Shown piece by piece: positions 1 to 8,141 of a DNA stretch of 49,328 bases. This DNA comes from CAZOVK01 sp964583165 (lineage in GTDB: Bacteria; Bacillota; Clostridia; Lachnospirales; WRAX01), in contig CAZOVK010000008.1 of the NCBI GenBank assembly GCA_964583165.1, forward strand, positions 1 to 49,328, read 5' to 3'. The stretch's first letter is position 1. The number at the start of each line of letters is the position of its first letter. Made by a program: the position numbers and the translations under genes. The notes under the pieces were generated by a model. That model was not told the DNA's origin, made no database searches, and saw only the letters and a list, made by a program, of their open reading frames with translations.

Positions 1-285
1 GTTATTTGCAAAACACTTTGAGCCTAGCTAAGTTAGCATTCTTGTCGGTTTTATTTAAAAGATTTTAGACAGGCTCTAAGGCGTTCATCAGCGGCTTTAT
101 TTGGATTTAGCTTAAATCACATTATATCACCGATTATTCGTATTAAATAGAAGAATTTGACCATATTTTATGTTAATAATAATACTAAATCCATTTATTG
201 GACTAAATAAGTTTAATAAATTTCCAAAAAAATCCCAGCTATAACCACGCTATTTTTCCTATTTTCTTTGCATAAGAAATATGCG
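1..285. other. AT-rich stretch with no supported gene
   Basis: No convincing reading frame, RNA gene or repeat array is visible here. The stretch is AT-rich and holds a short 11-bp palindrome (GCTAAGTTAGC, 25-35) of unknown meaning. It ends at the promoter of the HipA-like gene. It could be the tail of a gene lying outside the window. Confidence 0.5.
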
Positions 286-314
286 TTGACAAAACCAGCC
301 GACGCACATATACT
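286..314 (+). promoter_or_regulatory. Sigma-A-type promoter of the HipA-like gene
   Basis: TTGACA (286-291), 17-bp spacer, TATACT (309-314). An AAAGGA ribosome binding site and ATG at 343 follow at the expected distance, which fixes the start of the kinase gene. Confidence 0.7.
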
Positions 315-342
315 TATTTTACTAAATGTAAAGGACAGGGCT

Positions 343-1407
343 ATGCTAATAGATTTTCCAAGCGATGAATGCACTCCAAAGTTTTGCGGCCATATCATGC
401 GTGGTGACGCTATCGCGGCGTGTGTAGTTAATGATGAAGTTACAGTGTATAATGAGCTTGCGCCTCTGTACATTCAACGGACGGGCAATTTCTTGGATTG
501 GCTGTCTGACCGTTGCGCTGACGTGTCGCGCAGTAATATGCGCGCTATCTTGCGATGTTTGGGGTTGCCATTTCATGACGCGGTCCGGATTGTAAAGACG
601 ATTAACGCCGCTTCTGTTGTTGATACGTTCTGGATAAAGCCGGACGATTCACAACTGACTTATGCAGATGTGAGGTTTATGAGTAACCCATACTTCAAAG
701 CCGCTCTTGCTTCGGATGCGGAGGCGTTTTCTATGCCGCCTTCGTCAACGCCAGAGCTAACGAATATCGGTAGCTTTGAAAAGGGCTGGAACTTAGGTGA
801 TGGTGAGTGGTATTTATATAAGACGGGAACTGACTTGCAACTGTTTTCTGAAATCTTTACGGCAACACTCGGGAAGCTTTTGGGCTTAGATGTCGTGGAT
901 TATTGGATTGATTCGGGTTATTCGGTTTGCCGAAATTTTGTCCCTGACGGGCTTTGTTTTGAACCGGCCAAGTCGCTTGTTGGCGCGAATGTGGATTACT
1001 TCTATAATTGTGAAACTATCGCTAAGATACCGAATGTTGATTTGATTAAACAGTACCTCGACATACTTTTTCTTGACGCAATAACAAGAAACCCCGATAG
1101 GCATGAGTTTAATTATGGGTTTATTACATCAGAATCTACTATTATAATGGCGCCGAATTTCGATAATAACCTTGCGCTGTTTGCTTTTGGCGTTCCGAAA
1201 GATTTATCTAGGCGCGATGTTATGGTTAGTGATTTTTGTAGGGTAATTGAGCGATATGAATACGATTTGCCCATAGTGGCAGAAGACATAATATATGAAG
1301 CTTATAAAGCGGCAATGGCGCAACGTGAAATTGATGTTACATTTGATGTAGTCAAGGACTTTTGCATGAATGCGTTTTGCAGGATTAAGGGAACATTACA
1401 CCAGTAA
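343..1407 (+). CDS. HipA-like kinase-domain protein (orphan)
   Basis: This 354-aa protein has the landmarks of the HipA/CtkA-like kinase fold. A lysine lies in the WYLYKTGT strand. A catalytic loop reads RNPDRHEFNYGF, like the NxDRHxxN loop of HipA. A metal-binding aspartate lies in APNFDNNLAL, in place of DFG. HipA enzymes phosphorylate proteins such as glutamyl-tRNA synthetase, but the first 120 residues here are not the usual HipA N-terminal domain and no HipB-like antitoxin is adjacent. A longer in-frame start at 268 exists. The ATG at 343 is preferred because AAAGGA and a good promoter lie just upstream. Its 3' end overlaps the convergent deacetylase gene by 12 bp. The substrate is unknown. 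Kinase fold is fairly sure, toxin role is not. Confidence 0.65.
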   Translation: MLIDFPSDECTPKFCGHIMRGDAIAACVVNDEVTVYNELAPLYIQRTGNFLDWLSDRCADVSRSNMRAILRCLGLPFHDAVRIVKTINAASVVDTFWIKPDDSQLTYADVRFMSNPYFKAALASDAEAFSMPPSSTPELTNIGSFEKGWNLGDGEWYLYKTGTDLQLFSEIFTATLGKLLGLDVVDYWIDSGYSVCRNFVPDGLCFEPAKSLVGANVDYFYNCETIAKIPNVDLIKQYLDILFLDAITRNPDRHEFNYGFITSESTIIMAPNFDNNLALFAFGVPKDLSRRDVMVSDFCRVIERYEYDLPIVAEDIIYEAYKAAMAQREIDVTFDVVKDFCMNAFCRIKGTLHQ

Positions 1408-1962
1408 AACCATCTCATTTGTCTCAACATCCCATTGTATGGTGTAGTAGTTGAGTTCTTCGGCGGCCTGCACGACAGTGTTATTGTATTCTCCAAACGG
1501 CGGGCGGTACAGCGTCATATCGATGCCAAGCAGGGCTTTGACCTTGTCGTGCGCGCCCTGTATTTCTGCCTTGTTTTGTTCAAGGGACAGTTGCTTGCCG
1601 TGGGCGTGGGTATTGCCGTGGTTACCGATTTCATGTCCGGCCGCGTAGATTCGTTTGACTTCTTCCGGGTATTTGTCAATCCAGTAGCCACAAAGGAAGA
1701 ATGTGGCCTTTACGTCATATTCTTTTAATAAGGCCAGAAGTGTGTCGGTATCATCTGCGCCCCATGCCGCATCAAAGGTAATGGCGACCTTCTTTTCTTC
1801 TGTTTCGACTGAATAAATAGGGATTTTGCGCTTTTCGGCAGCGCTTAGAACAAGCTCAAATGATGGCGTGCTGGTGAATACGGCTGCTATTACCAGAATT
1901 GTTATACCTATGTATCTTAAAATTCTTGTGTTGGTATGGCTTTTTAGGTTAGAAAATTTCAT
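1396..1962 (-). CDS. Polysaccharide deacetylase (PdaB-like), C-terminally truncated
   Basis: NodB-type carbohydrate esterase, 188 aa, with an N-terminal membrane anchor (about residues 16-36). Motif 1 is AITFDAAWG, motif 2 is IGNHGNTHAHG (metal-binding histidines) and motif 3 is RPPFGEYN. These match the sporulation-associated PdaB branch, which acts on N-acetylated glycans at the cell surface. Family members are usually about 240-260 aa. Here the protein stops soon after the QWDV segment, so the last strand-helix units and the late catalytic His motif are missing. The stop lies inside the 3' end of the convergent HipA-like gene, suggesting the tail was lost when that gene arrived. The ATG at 1962 is chosen over 1968 because AAAGGGGGG lies 7 nt upstream. 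It is probably inactive. Confidence 0.75.
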   Translation of the reverse strand: MKFSNLKSHTNTRILRYIGITILVIAAVFTSTPSFELVLSAAEKRKIPIYSVETEEKKVAITFDAAWGADDTDTLLALLKEYDVKATFFLCGYWIDKYPEEVKRIYAAGHEIGNHGNTHAHGKQLSLEQNKAEIQGAHDKVKALLGIDMTLYRPPFGEYNNTVVQAAEELNYYTIQWDVETNEMVLLV

Positions 1963-2133
1963 TGCCATGCCCCCCTTTGTACAATATATTGCATAGGCGT
2001 GACATTATTCTAAAAATGGTAATGGGTGTTGCCATATCGTATAAATGAAAAAATATAAATGCCGTAATTCGATAAGATTTTTGTTAGATTCATAGTGTTA
2101 CGGAAATATCGAGTAATTTTTAGCTGTAACATA

Positions 2134-2162
2134 TTGACAAACGAGGAATATATTGCTATCCT
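2134..2162 (+). promoter_or_regulatory. Promoter of the SLH surface protein gene
   Basis: Perfect TTGACA (2134-2139), 17-bp spacer, weaker TATCCT (2157-2162). A strong AAGGAGGT ribosome binding site lies at about 2182, ahead of the ATG at 2196. Confidence 0.55.
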
Positions 2163-2195
2163 TAATTGTGAACCAAAATTATAAGGAGGTACCAA

Positions 2196-5100
2196 ATGGT
2201 GAAGCGGATTTTCGCTACAATCCTCACAGTTGCGCTTACGCTGTCATTACTGACAGTAAACACGTTTGCTGCCACGTTCGCGGACACGAACGGGCACTGG
2301 GCGCAAAGCGTAATCGAGAAGTGGGCCGGCACCAACGTAATCGTTGGCTGGAACGGTAACTTCATGCCTGACAAGGGCATCACCCGTGCCGAAATGGCGG
2401 TAGTTTTCGACAAACTTATGAAATATACAGTTGCGTCGAAAAATACATTCAGTGATTTAGCTCCCGATTTCTGGGGCTACAATGCGCTGATGAAAGCAAA
2501 CGCCGCAAATGTGTTTGTCGGTGATGGCGTAAGTATGCGCCCGACTGACAACATCACGTGGCAAGAGCTTTCCGTCACAGCTTGCAAGGTACTAGGCATC
2601 GAACCTGTTTCGAAGCTCACTAGTATCGTTGACGGCACAAATGATGTAATGAAGGGCTATGTCCAAGCTCTTTTCAACCTTGGTTACATAGGCACGACAA
2701 ACCCAAATTTCAGCTACAAAGCTACGGCGAATGTAACACGCGCCCAAGTTATGCAGCTGCTTGACAACATCGTAGCAGGCTTCTACCCGAAAGCGGGCAC
2801 CTACACCGGTGAAATAGTAGGCAATGTAATCGTTGCCGCTGATGGCACCACGCTTAAAGACATGAACATCAAAGGCACGCTCATTATCGCTGAAGGCGTT
2901 GGCGAAGGCACTGTCACGCTTAACAACGTAAAAGCCGACCACGTTATCGTGCGCGGCGGCGGCCCGAACTCTGTTCACGTTCAGGGTAACTCCAAAATCG
3001 GCAAAATCACTGTAGTCAAAAACAGTGACAACACAGTTTCCATCAAAGTCACGGGCAATGCTAACGTAACAGAAGTCGTGACCCAAGACGGTTCTGTCGC
3101 TATCTCTGGCGCAGTTGGCACAGTCAATGTCAAGGGCGACGTAAACGTCAACCTTACAGGAGCTACTGTTCAAACAGTCGTTGTCTCCAGCACAGCAACC
3201 GTATCCGTCGATAAAACATCCACTGTCAAAGAGCTGTCGGTTTCGGCTCCTGAAACAGAAATCAACATCGCCGGTACAGTAACAACATTAACAACAACCA
3301 AAGAAGCCACAAACACCGTGATTGACACAGCCTCAACAGCTAAAGTCACCACAGTCGTAGCCCAGGCTCCCGGCACAACAGTAATGGGTGACGGCGCTGT
3401 CACAACCATCAAGGCTCAGGCCAACGATGTTGCTGTCAGCACAGGCGGCACAAAAGTTGAAGTATCCAGCGGCGTAACCGGCGTTACTGTTGGCAACACA
3501 ACAGTCTCGGCGGGCACAACAGTCACCACAAACACCTCCGGCACAGGCACTACCACGACAAACCCGGGTACGGGTGGCGGTGGCGGTACCACACCTGTGA
3601 CAAATAGTGTTTCTGTCACCAGCGTTGTAGTAGGTAACGCAAGTCAAATTTCGGTAACCATGCCGCAACTTGCCGGCGTTACTTTCACTATCAGCGGAAA
3701 CTCTTATACTGGAACGGCAACAGCTGACACTTATGGTACAACTGCGGCAGGCAAGTATACGCTGACATTAAGCAGTCCTCTTACAGCAAACACCGATTAT
3801 ACCCTTACAGTCGCTAAATCCGGCTACACATCAGCGACAAGAACCATTAAGTGGGATAACACGGATGCGGTTATGGCGTTCACGACCTTTACAACAGTTC
3901 CTAAAGCCGGCGACAATCCTCCGTATCAACTGATGTCAATCAACTATAACAGAAAGGTTGATTTGGCATCAAGAAGCATCACAATCACCATGAAGACCCC
4001 GGCAACAGGCGAAACTATACCTGCCGGCAAGGTTATTTGGAAAGATGTTGTAGCAACGACAGGTACTGCAAATCCAAGCGCTTACTGGCAGTGGTCGTAC
4101 AGAGATGCAAGTAGCGTATTTGCAAACGGTTCACTGGCAACTACAGACCAAACCGACCTTGATAGCATTGAGAGAGATAACGAGCACCTCCTCAAAGCAG
4201 GCTCTGTTGTTACTATAACACTAAAGGGCACTGTAACTGAAACAGGTATCCCCGAGTATTCAATCTCTCAAGACTACACAATCACGGCTGGTGATGTAGC
4301 CGCTGCAAGCTATGTAGCTACTGCAAACGAAACACCGGGCGGATTGACTGTAACTCCTGATTTTGACGCAACAAGCACAGCGGGTCAGGTCAAATTCACG
4401 GCAACACTTGCAACCGATGGCAACAAGCTGTATATCAGCAAAGGGGCTGCAGGTCAACCAAACCTTGACAAAACAGCTGATTTCGTATCAACAAATTACG
4501 ACGAAATAGCAGCTACCGGCACAGCAGCGAGCGCTAAACTTGTTAGAGCAGCCGGCACTTATGCGGTTGTTGAAGTTACAGCGGCCGGCAAGCCGGTTTC
4601 TGTCGGCACGGTAACTGTTACAACTGCACATGTTGCAGCAGTAATTACGTTCACATCAGTAAATGGGAAGAACGTAGTTTCTTATTCACTTGGCACAGCA
4701 ACAACCGGAACCACCCTTGCTATAGCTAATGGTGGTACATTGGTTCTGCCGAGCGACACAACTGGTGATATCCACTTGTACAATACTGCATTGGGAGCAG
4801 CAAGTGCAATCCCAACAACAGGTTTTGTTGCTACTATAACAGCAGGCTTCACAGCAAACGCGCAGACAGTTGCGAGCTTGACTTGGGCTGATATAGAAGA
4901 AATCGCAGCTTTACTTGCAATCAAATATGCTGCAGGCACATCAAACAGCATCACCACAGTGCAATTAGGAAATGCGAAGGCACTGAGAGTTGTTGTTGCT
5001 AATCAAACTGCATATCAAACCGCTATCCATGGGGCAACATCAGTTACAGGGCTTGACACGCTTGCTAAGATTCAGACATTGGTCGACACTGTAAACGTAG

Positions 5101-6647
5101 CAGAGGCTAAAGCCGCGTTGACAGATGGTTCTGTAACGTTTACGAGCGCAACCGCACAGCCCACAGTGGTTCTCAACACACCAGTAGACGCAACACCGAT
5201 AGTCTACACCTTTACGGCAAAGACTGACGATAATGCGACAGTTGCTATTGCTGCGGATGCTAAGTCCGTAACGATTACAAGAAATGCATCTGCGGGTACG
5301 CCAACAGTAACGCTTACAATTACAAGCGGTTCAGTAACAGACATACAGATTTATGTCATTACAGTACCAGCTGGTGCGACTGCCACGACTGCAGTAACAG
5401 TTGCGAAGATGACAGCAGAAGAACAAGCTATCATCAAAATCAGAGCCGCCGCCGGTAACGCAACTCAAGCGACAGCTTTAACTGAACAAGATTTCACAGA
5501 TGCTGCTCTTACAGGTTATGTTTTAACAAACATTGCTGCATACAAAGCAGAAATCGGAACATCAGGTGCGTTGGCAGACAAAGCGGCAATCGAAACACTT
5601 GTTGCAAAAGTGAATGCAATTGCTAAAATCTCTGCATACACAACGTCAACATCAAGCGCACCAACCGTAGCCGACTACACAGACGCCGGTGTTACTGATG
5701 TAACTGAGGATAATCTTGATGCAGTCAATGCTGCAATCAACGCCTTAACAGCGCCAACTGACGCTGATACAACGTCAGAAATCCAAGCTGTCGTTACTAA
5801 AGTGAATGATGCATTGGCGAAAATCAATGCCTACAGAACAGCAACTTCAGAGCCAACACCTGAACAAACTCCAACTATTACGGATTATCAAGCAGTAGTG
5901 GGTGATACGGCGATTCAGACTAACTTGGCTTCCTATAATGCCACAGTGAAAGCGGCTTCGGCGGGTTCGGATTACACACCTAGCACGTTGCTAACAATGG
6001 TTTCTGATGTTAATGCTGCAGTTACTGCCCTCTGGACTACTCCTGCAACTACATTGGCTGTCGGTTCAAACAGTACAGCTATTTCAAGCTATGTAACCGT
6101 AGGAGACGCTACAACGCAGACCATTACAATAACATTGCCGGCCGTTGGAACAAATCCTACAGCTGCTGGTAACGATTCAGCAGCTAGCCGTCTTTACGCC
6201 AAGTATGTGGTAAATGATAAAAATAACCGCATTTATTTAATGGAAACACCGGCTGCAGTTGATAAAAATGCACCTAACGCTGGGTTCACTTACCAGTATA
6301 ACAGTAACTTAGTAAGTGCTACCGAATTAGGTACGGGCGTTTTGAATCCAGACCTTAGTGTATCTAATTGCGGTGACTATCCTGTCAATTTGGCGCTAGT
6401 CCACATTACAAGCTCGGCAATCGCAACTGAAGGAAATTTTGCTATGCTTCCGGTTATGTATTCAACGGGCATCGGTAATGAAGGAACTGCTACGATTGAA
6501 AGTAATGCTTATACTGGCTTGCCTACAATAAGTGCTAACCCAGCACCGGCTTGGTCGGTGAGAGTTGGGACATTCACAAGAACCGTGACATCTGGGACGG
6601 TTCGCGTAGTGATAACTTATGATGTTTCGGAAACTCAAGCTAACTGA
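2196..6647 (+). CDS. Large SLH-domain surface (S-layer-like) protein
   Basis: A secreted 1483-aa protein. The signal peptide is about residues 1-25 (cut after NTFA). Three SLH modules follow at about 27-75 (FADTNGHWAQ), 86-130 (FSDLAPDFWG) and 145-195; such modules bind secondary cell-wall polymers. Residues about 205-455 are short beta-strand repeats rich in Val, Thr and Gly, probably a beta-helix, closed by a Gly-rich linker (TGGGGGTT). The remainder is Thr/Ala-rich with Ig-like and helical repeat segments, including three related units of about 60 residues with a DY-x-AGVTxVT-type core. There is no LPxTG motif or catalytic domain. With AAGGAGGT 6 bp from the ATG, it should be strongly translated and may be the main S-layer protein. 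The gene is monocistronic, with a terminator at 6717. Confidence 0.85.
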   Translation: MVKRIFATILTVALTLSLLTVNTFAATFADTNGHWAQSVIEKWAGTNVIVGWNGNFMPDKGITRAEMAVVFDKLMKYTVASKNTFSDLAPDFWGYNALMKANAANVFVGDGVSMRPTDNITWQELSVTACKVLGIEPVSKLTSIVDGTNDVMKGYVQALFNLGYIGTTNPNFSYKATANVTRAQVMQLLDNIVAGFYPKAGTYTGEIVGNVIVAADGTTLKDMNIKGTLIIAEGVGEGTVTLNNVKADHVIVRGGGPNSVHVQGNSKIGKITVVKNSDNTVSIKVTGNANVTEVVTQDGSVAISGAVGTVNVKGDVNVNLTGATVQTVVVSSTATVSVDKTSTVKELSVSAPETEINIAGTVTTLTTTKEATNTVIDTASTAKVTTVVAQAPGTTVMGDGAVTTIKAQANDVAVSTGGTKVEVSSGVTGVTVGNTTVSAGTTVTTNTSGTGTTTTNPGTGGGGGTTPVTNSVSVTSVVVGNASQISVTMPQLAGVTFTISGNSYTGTATADTYGTTAAGKYTLTLSSPLTANTDYTLTVAKSGYTSATRTIKWDNTDAVMAFTTFTTVPKAGDNPPYQLMSINYNRKVDLASRSITITMKTPATGETIPAGKVIWKDVVATTGTANPSAYWQWSYRDASSVFANGSLATTDQTDLDSIERDNEHLLKAGSVVTITLKGTVTETGIPEYSISQDYTITAGDVAAASYVATANETPGGLTVTPDFDATSTAGQVKFTATLATDGNKLYISKGAAGQPNLDKTADFVSTNYDEIAATGTAASAKLVRAAGTYAVVEVTAAGKPVSVGTVTVTTAHVAAVITFTSVNGKNVVSYSLGTATTGTTLAIANGGTLVLPSDTTGDIHLYNTALGAASAIPTTGFVATITAGFTANAQTVASLTWADIEEIAALLAIKYAAGTSNSITTVQLGNAKALRVVVANQTAYQTAIHGATSVTGLDTLAKIQTLVDTVNVAEAKAALTDGSVTFTSATAQPTVVLNTPVDATPIVYTFTAKTDDNATVAIAADAKSVTITRNASAGTPTVTLTITSGSVTDIQIYVITVPAGATATTAVTVAKMTAEEQAIIKIRAAAGNATQATALTEQDFTDAALTGYVLTNIAAYKAEIGTSGALADKAAIETLVAKVNAIAKISAYTTSTSSAPTVADYTDAGVTDVTEDNLDAVNAAINALTAPTDADTTSEIQAVVTKVNDALAKINAYRTATSEPTPEQTPTITDYQAVVGDTAIQTNLASYNATVKAASAGSDYTPSTLLTMVSDVNAAVTALWTTPATTLAVGSNSTAISSYVTVGDATTQTITITLPAVGTNPTAAGNDSAASRLYAKYVVNDKNNRIYLMETPAAVDKNAPNAGFTYQYNSNLVSATELGTGVLNPDLSVSNCGDYPVNLALVHITSSAIATEGNFAMLPVMYSTGIGNEGTATIESNAYTGLPTISANPAPAWSVRVGTFTRTVTSGTVRVVITYDVSETQAN
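5470..6035 (+). repeat. Three degenerate ~60-residue repeats inside the SLH protein
   Basis: Units begin at about 5470, 5656 and 5869. Each contains a DxxxAxxT/DYxxAxV core, a Leu/Asn-rich helix and a K-x-NAxxAKIxAY-type helix before the next unit. They resemble alpha-helical spacer modules of bacterial surface proteins and probably extend the protein from the wall. Boundaries are approximate. Confidence 0.5.
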
Positions 6648-6716
6648 ACAGATTTATTCTAGCTGACTGGGAAATAATCGCAGCAGCTATGTCAACAAAA
6701 TGACGCAAGTCATAGG

Positions 6717-6748
6717 CAAGCCCTCCATTTGGGGGGCTTGTTTGTTTT
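6717..6748 (+). terminator. Intrinsic terminator of the SLH gene
   Basis: A 10-bp stem (CAAGCCCTCC / GGGGGGCTTG, one G-T pair) with an ATTT loop, followed by TTTGTTTT. Confidence 0.85.
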
Positions 6749-6820
6749 GAGCGTTGTGAGGTGTTTTGGAGTAGCAAAATAACAGTTATTACAAAATTCA
6801 TAGAAAATAAGAAAATATGC

Positions 6821-6849
6821 TTGACATTTCCAGACAAAGTTAATATAAT
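6821..6849 (+). promoter_or_regulatory. Perfect consensus sigma-A promoter of the NlpC/P60 gene
   Basis: TTGACA (6821-6826), exactly 17 bp, TATAAT (6844-6849). The ribosome binding site GGGGG and ATG at 6890 follow. This is the strongest promoter by sequence in the window, implying high constitutive expression. Confidence 0.85.
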
Positions 6850-6889
6850 ATTATTGAATTGTTACACAAATGTTAATGGGGGTTTCAAG

Positions 6890-7984
6890 ATGCTAAAGAA
6901 AACTTTAATTTCCGCGACTTGCGGGCTTGTTATAGCATTAGCTTTACCACTTAACGCGTTTGCCGCTACAGTGGGTTTTATAAATGATAATGGCGTGAAT
7001 GTGAGAACCGCGCCATCAACTGCCGCTGACGCGGTGATGAAGGTGTCGAAGGGCGAAAAGCTTGATATTATAGAGCGTGATAATGGTTGGTATAAATTGA
7101 ATTATAATGGCGGTGTCGCGTATATTGCCAGCGACTATGTGACAATAGCGCAAACAATCGGTCTTGTTAACGACAATGGTGTGAACCTAAGGGCAGCGGC
7201 TTCAACAGAAGCGCGGATAGTCGCAAAGGTAGACTATGGCACAGTTTTAGAAATTACAGGTGTTAGCGGGGATTTTTACGTAAGCTCTTACAATGGTGAA
7301 ACGGTTTACATACATAATAGTTTTGTTGATGGCGCGATGTTGTCTTATATAGGCAAGGTTTCGGCGCCCACGAATGCAGTCGGGCAAGAAACGCTTTACG
7401 CGCTAATAACGTCTGACAATGGCTTGAACCTACGCGCCGAGCCATCTACAGAAGCGGAGATACTCGTGTCTGTTCCGAGCCAATATGCCGTTGACGTTCT
7501 TGAAACTATGGGCGATTGGTTGAAGATTTCGTATTCAGGCAAGGTCGGGTATATTTCTGCTGAATTTGCGGAAGTCAAATTCGGAGTTAAGCCGGAGAAT
7601 GCGGCCATGAAGGCGGCCAAGATTATCGAATACGCCAAACAATTCATGGGGACACCCTATGTCTACGGCGGGACAAGCCTAACTAAAGGCGTTGACTGCT
7701 CAGGGTTTACATACTCGGTATTCAAGAACTTCGGCATTGGACTGAATCGTTCGTCGCGTGACCAGATTAGCAACGGAACACGCGTTTCTAAATCTGAACT
7801 GCAACCCGGGGATTTGGTTTTCTTCAATACGGGCGGCAATTCGGTTATATCGCATGTTGGTCTGTATATTGGCGGCGGGAACTTCATACACGCGGCTTCC
7901 GGCTCGGCATACAGGGTTATTATATCTAGTTTGAGTGAGGATTACTACATCAGAACATTTGTTGCGGGCGCTCGCGTTCTATAA
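6890..7984 (+). CDS. SH3-domain NlpC/P60 peptidoglycan endopeptidase
   Basis: A secreted 364-aa cell-wall hydrolase. The signal peptide is about residues 1-25. Three bacterial SH3 domains follow, recognisable by NDNGVNVR, NDNGVNLR and SDNGLNLR; these bind the wall. The C-terminal NlpC/P60 domain carries the catalytic triad: Cys270 in DCSGF, His322 in HVGLYIG and His334 in IHAAS. Such enzymes cleave the gamma-D-Glu-diaminopimelate bond of stem peptides. A longer upstream frame exists, but ATG 6890 is preferred because the signal peptide starts there and the promoter lies at 6821-6849. It follows the SLH gene but is independently transcribed. Its own terminator is at 7994. Confidence 0.93.
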   Translation: MLKKTLISATCGLVIALALPLNAFAATVGFINDNGVNVRTAPSTAADAVMKVSKGEKLDIIERDNGWYKLNYNGGVAYIASDYVTIAQTIGLVNDNGVNLRAAASTEARIVAKVDYGTVLEITGVSGDFYVSSYNGETVYIHNSFVDGAMLSYIGKVSAPTNAVGQETLYALITSDNGLNLRAEPSTEAEILVSVPSQYAVDVLETMGDWLKISYSGKVGYISAEFAEVKFGVKPENAAMKAAKIIEYAKQFMGTPYVYGGTSLTKGVDCSGFTYSVFKNFGIGLNRSSRDQISNGTRVSKSELQPGDLVFFNTGGNSVISHVGLYIGGGNFIHAASGSAYRVIISSLSEDYYIRTFVAGARVL

Positions 7985-7993
7985 AATATACGA

Positions 7994-8031
7994 CAAAAGG
8001 TCGCGGAAGTTTCCGCGGCCTTTTGAGTTTT
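7994..8031 (+). terminator. Intrinsic terminator after the NlpC/P60 gene
   Basis: A 15-bp stem pairs CAAAAGGTCGCGGAA with TTCCGCGGCCTTTTG (one G-T pair), loop GT, then AGTTTT. It separates the surface genes from the long operon downstream. Confidence 0.85.
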
Positions 8032-8076
8032 GTCGAATTTTGATACTCGAAAGTTCGGCATCCCGATTTTTTGCGG

Positions 8077-8105
8077 TTGACAAATGCGCGATTTTGGTTT
8101 ATTTT
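8077..8105 (+). promoter_or_regulatory. Putative promoter of the CapA-NdpA-Hsp70 operon
   Basis: TTGACA (8077-8082), 17 bp, TATTTT (8100-8105). GGGAGG (8128-8133) then leads into the TTG start at 8142. No other clear promoter or strong terminator is seen until 26501, so this may drive about 18 kb. Confidence 0.65.
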
Positions 8106-8141
8106 TGTTCTATTGGGATTTATTATTGGGAGGTATCGGCG

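Noticed and set aside
1435..1728. Plus-strand frame opposite the deacetylase gene
   Set aside because: The minus strand carries clear NodB motifs; the plus frame has no family match or ribosome binding site.
2592..3412. Long open frames on the minus strand inside the SLH gene
   Set aside because: They are products of the biased Val/Thr codon pattern of the real gene, have no ribosome binding site and show Cys/Val-rich, non-protein-like composition.
5470..6035. Tandem DNA repeat or CRISPR-like array in the SLH gene
   Set aside because: Similarity is at protein level only; spacing and DNA sequence vary and no direct repeats with spacers are present.
6648..6889. Possible small gene between the SLH and NlpC/P60 genes
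   Set aside because: The gap is fully explained by a terminator and a consensus promoter; frames through it lack ribosome binding sites.
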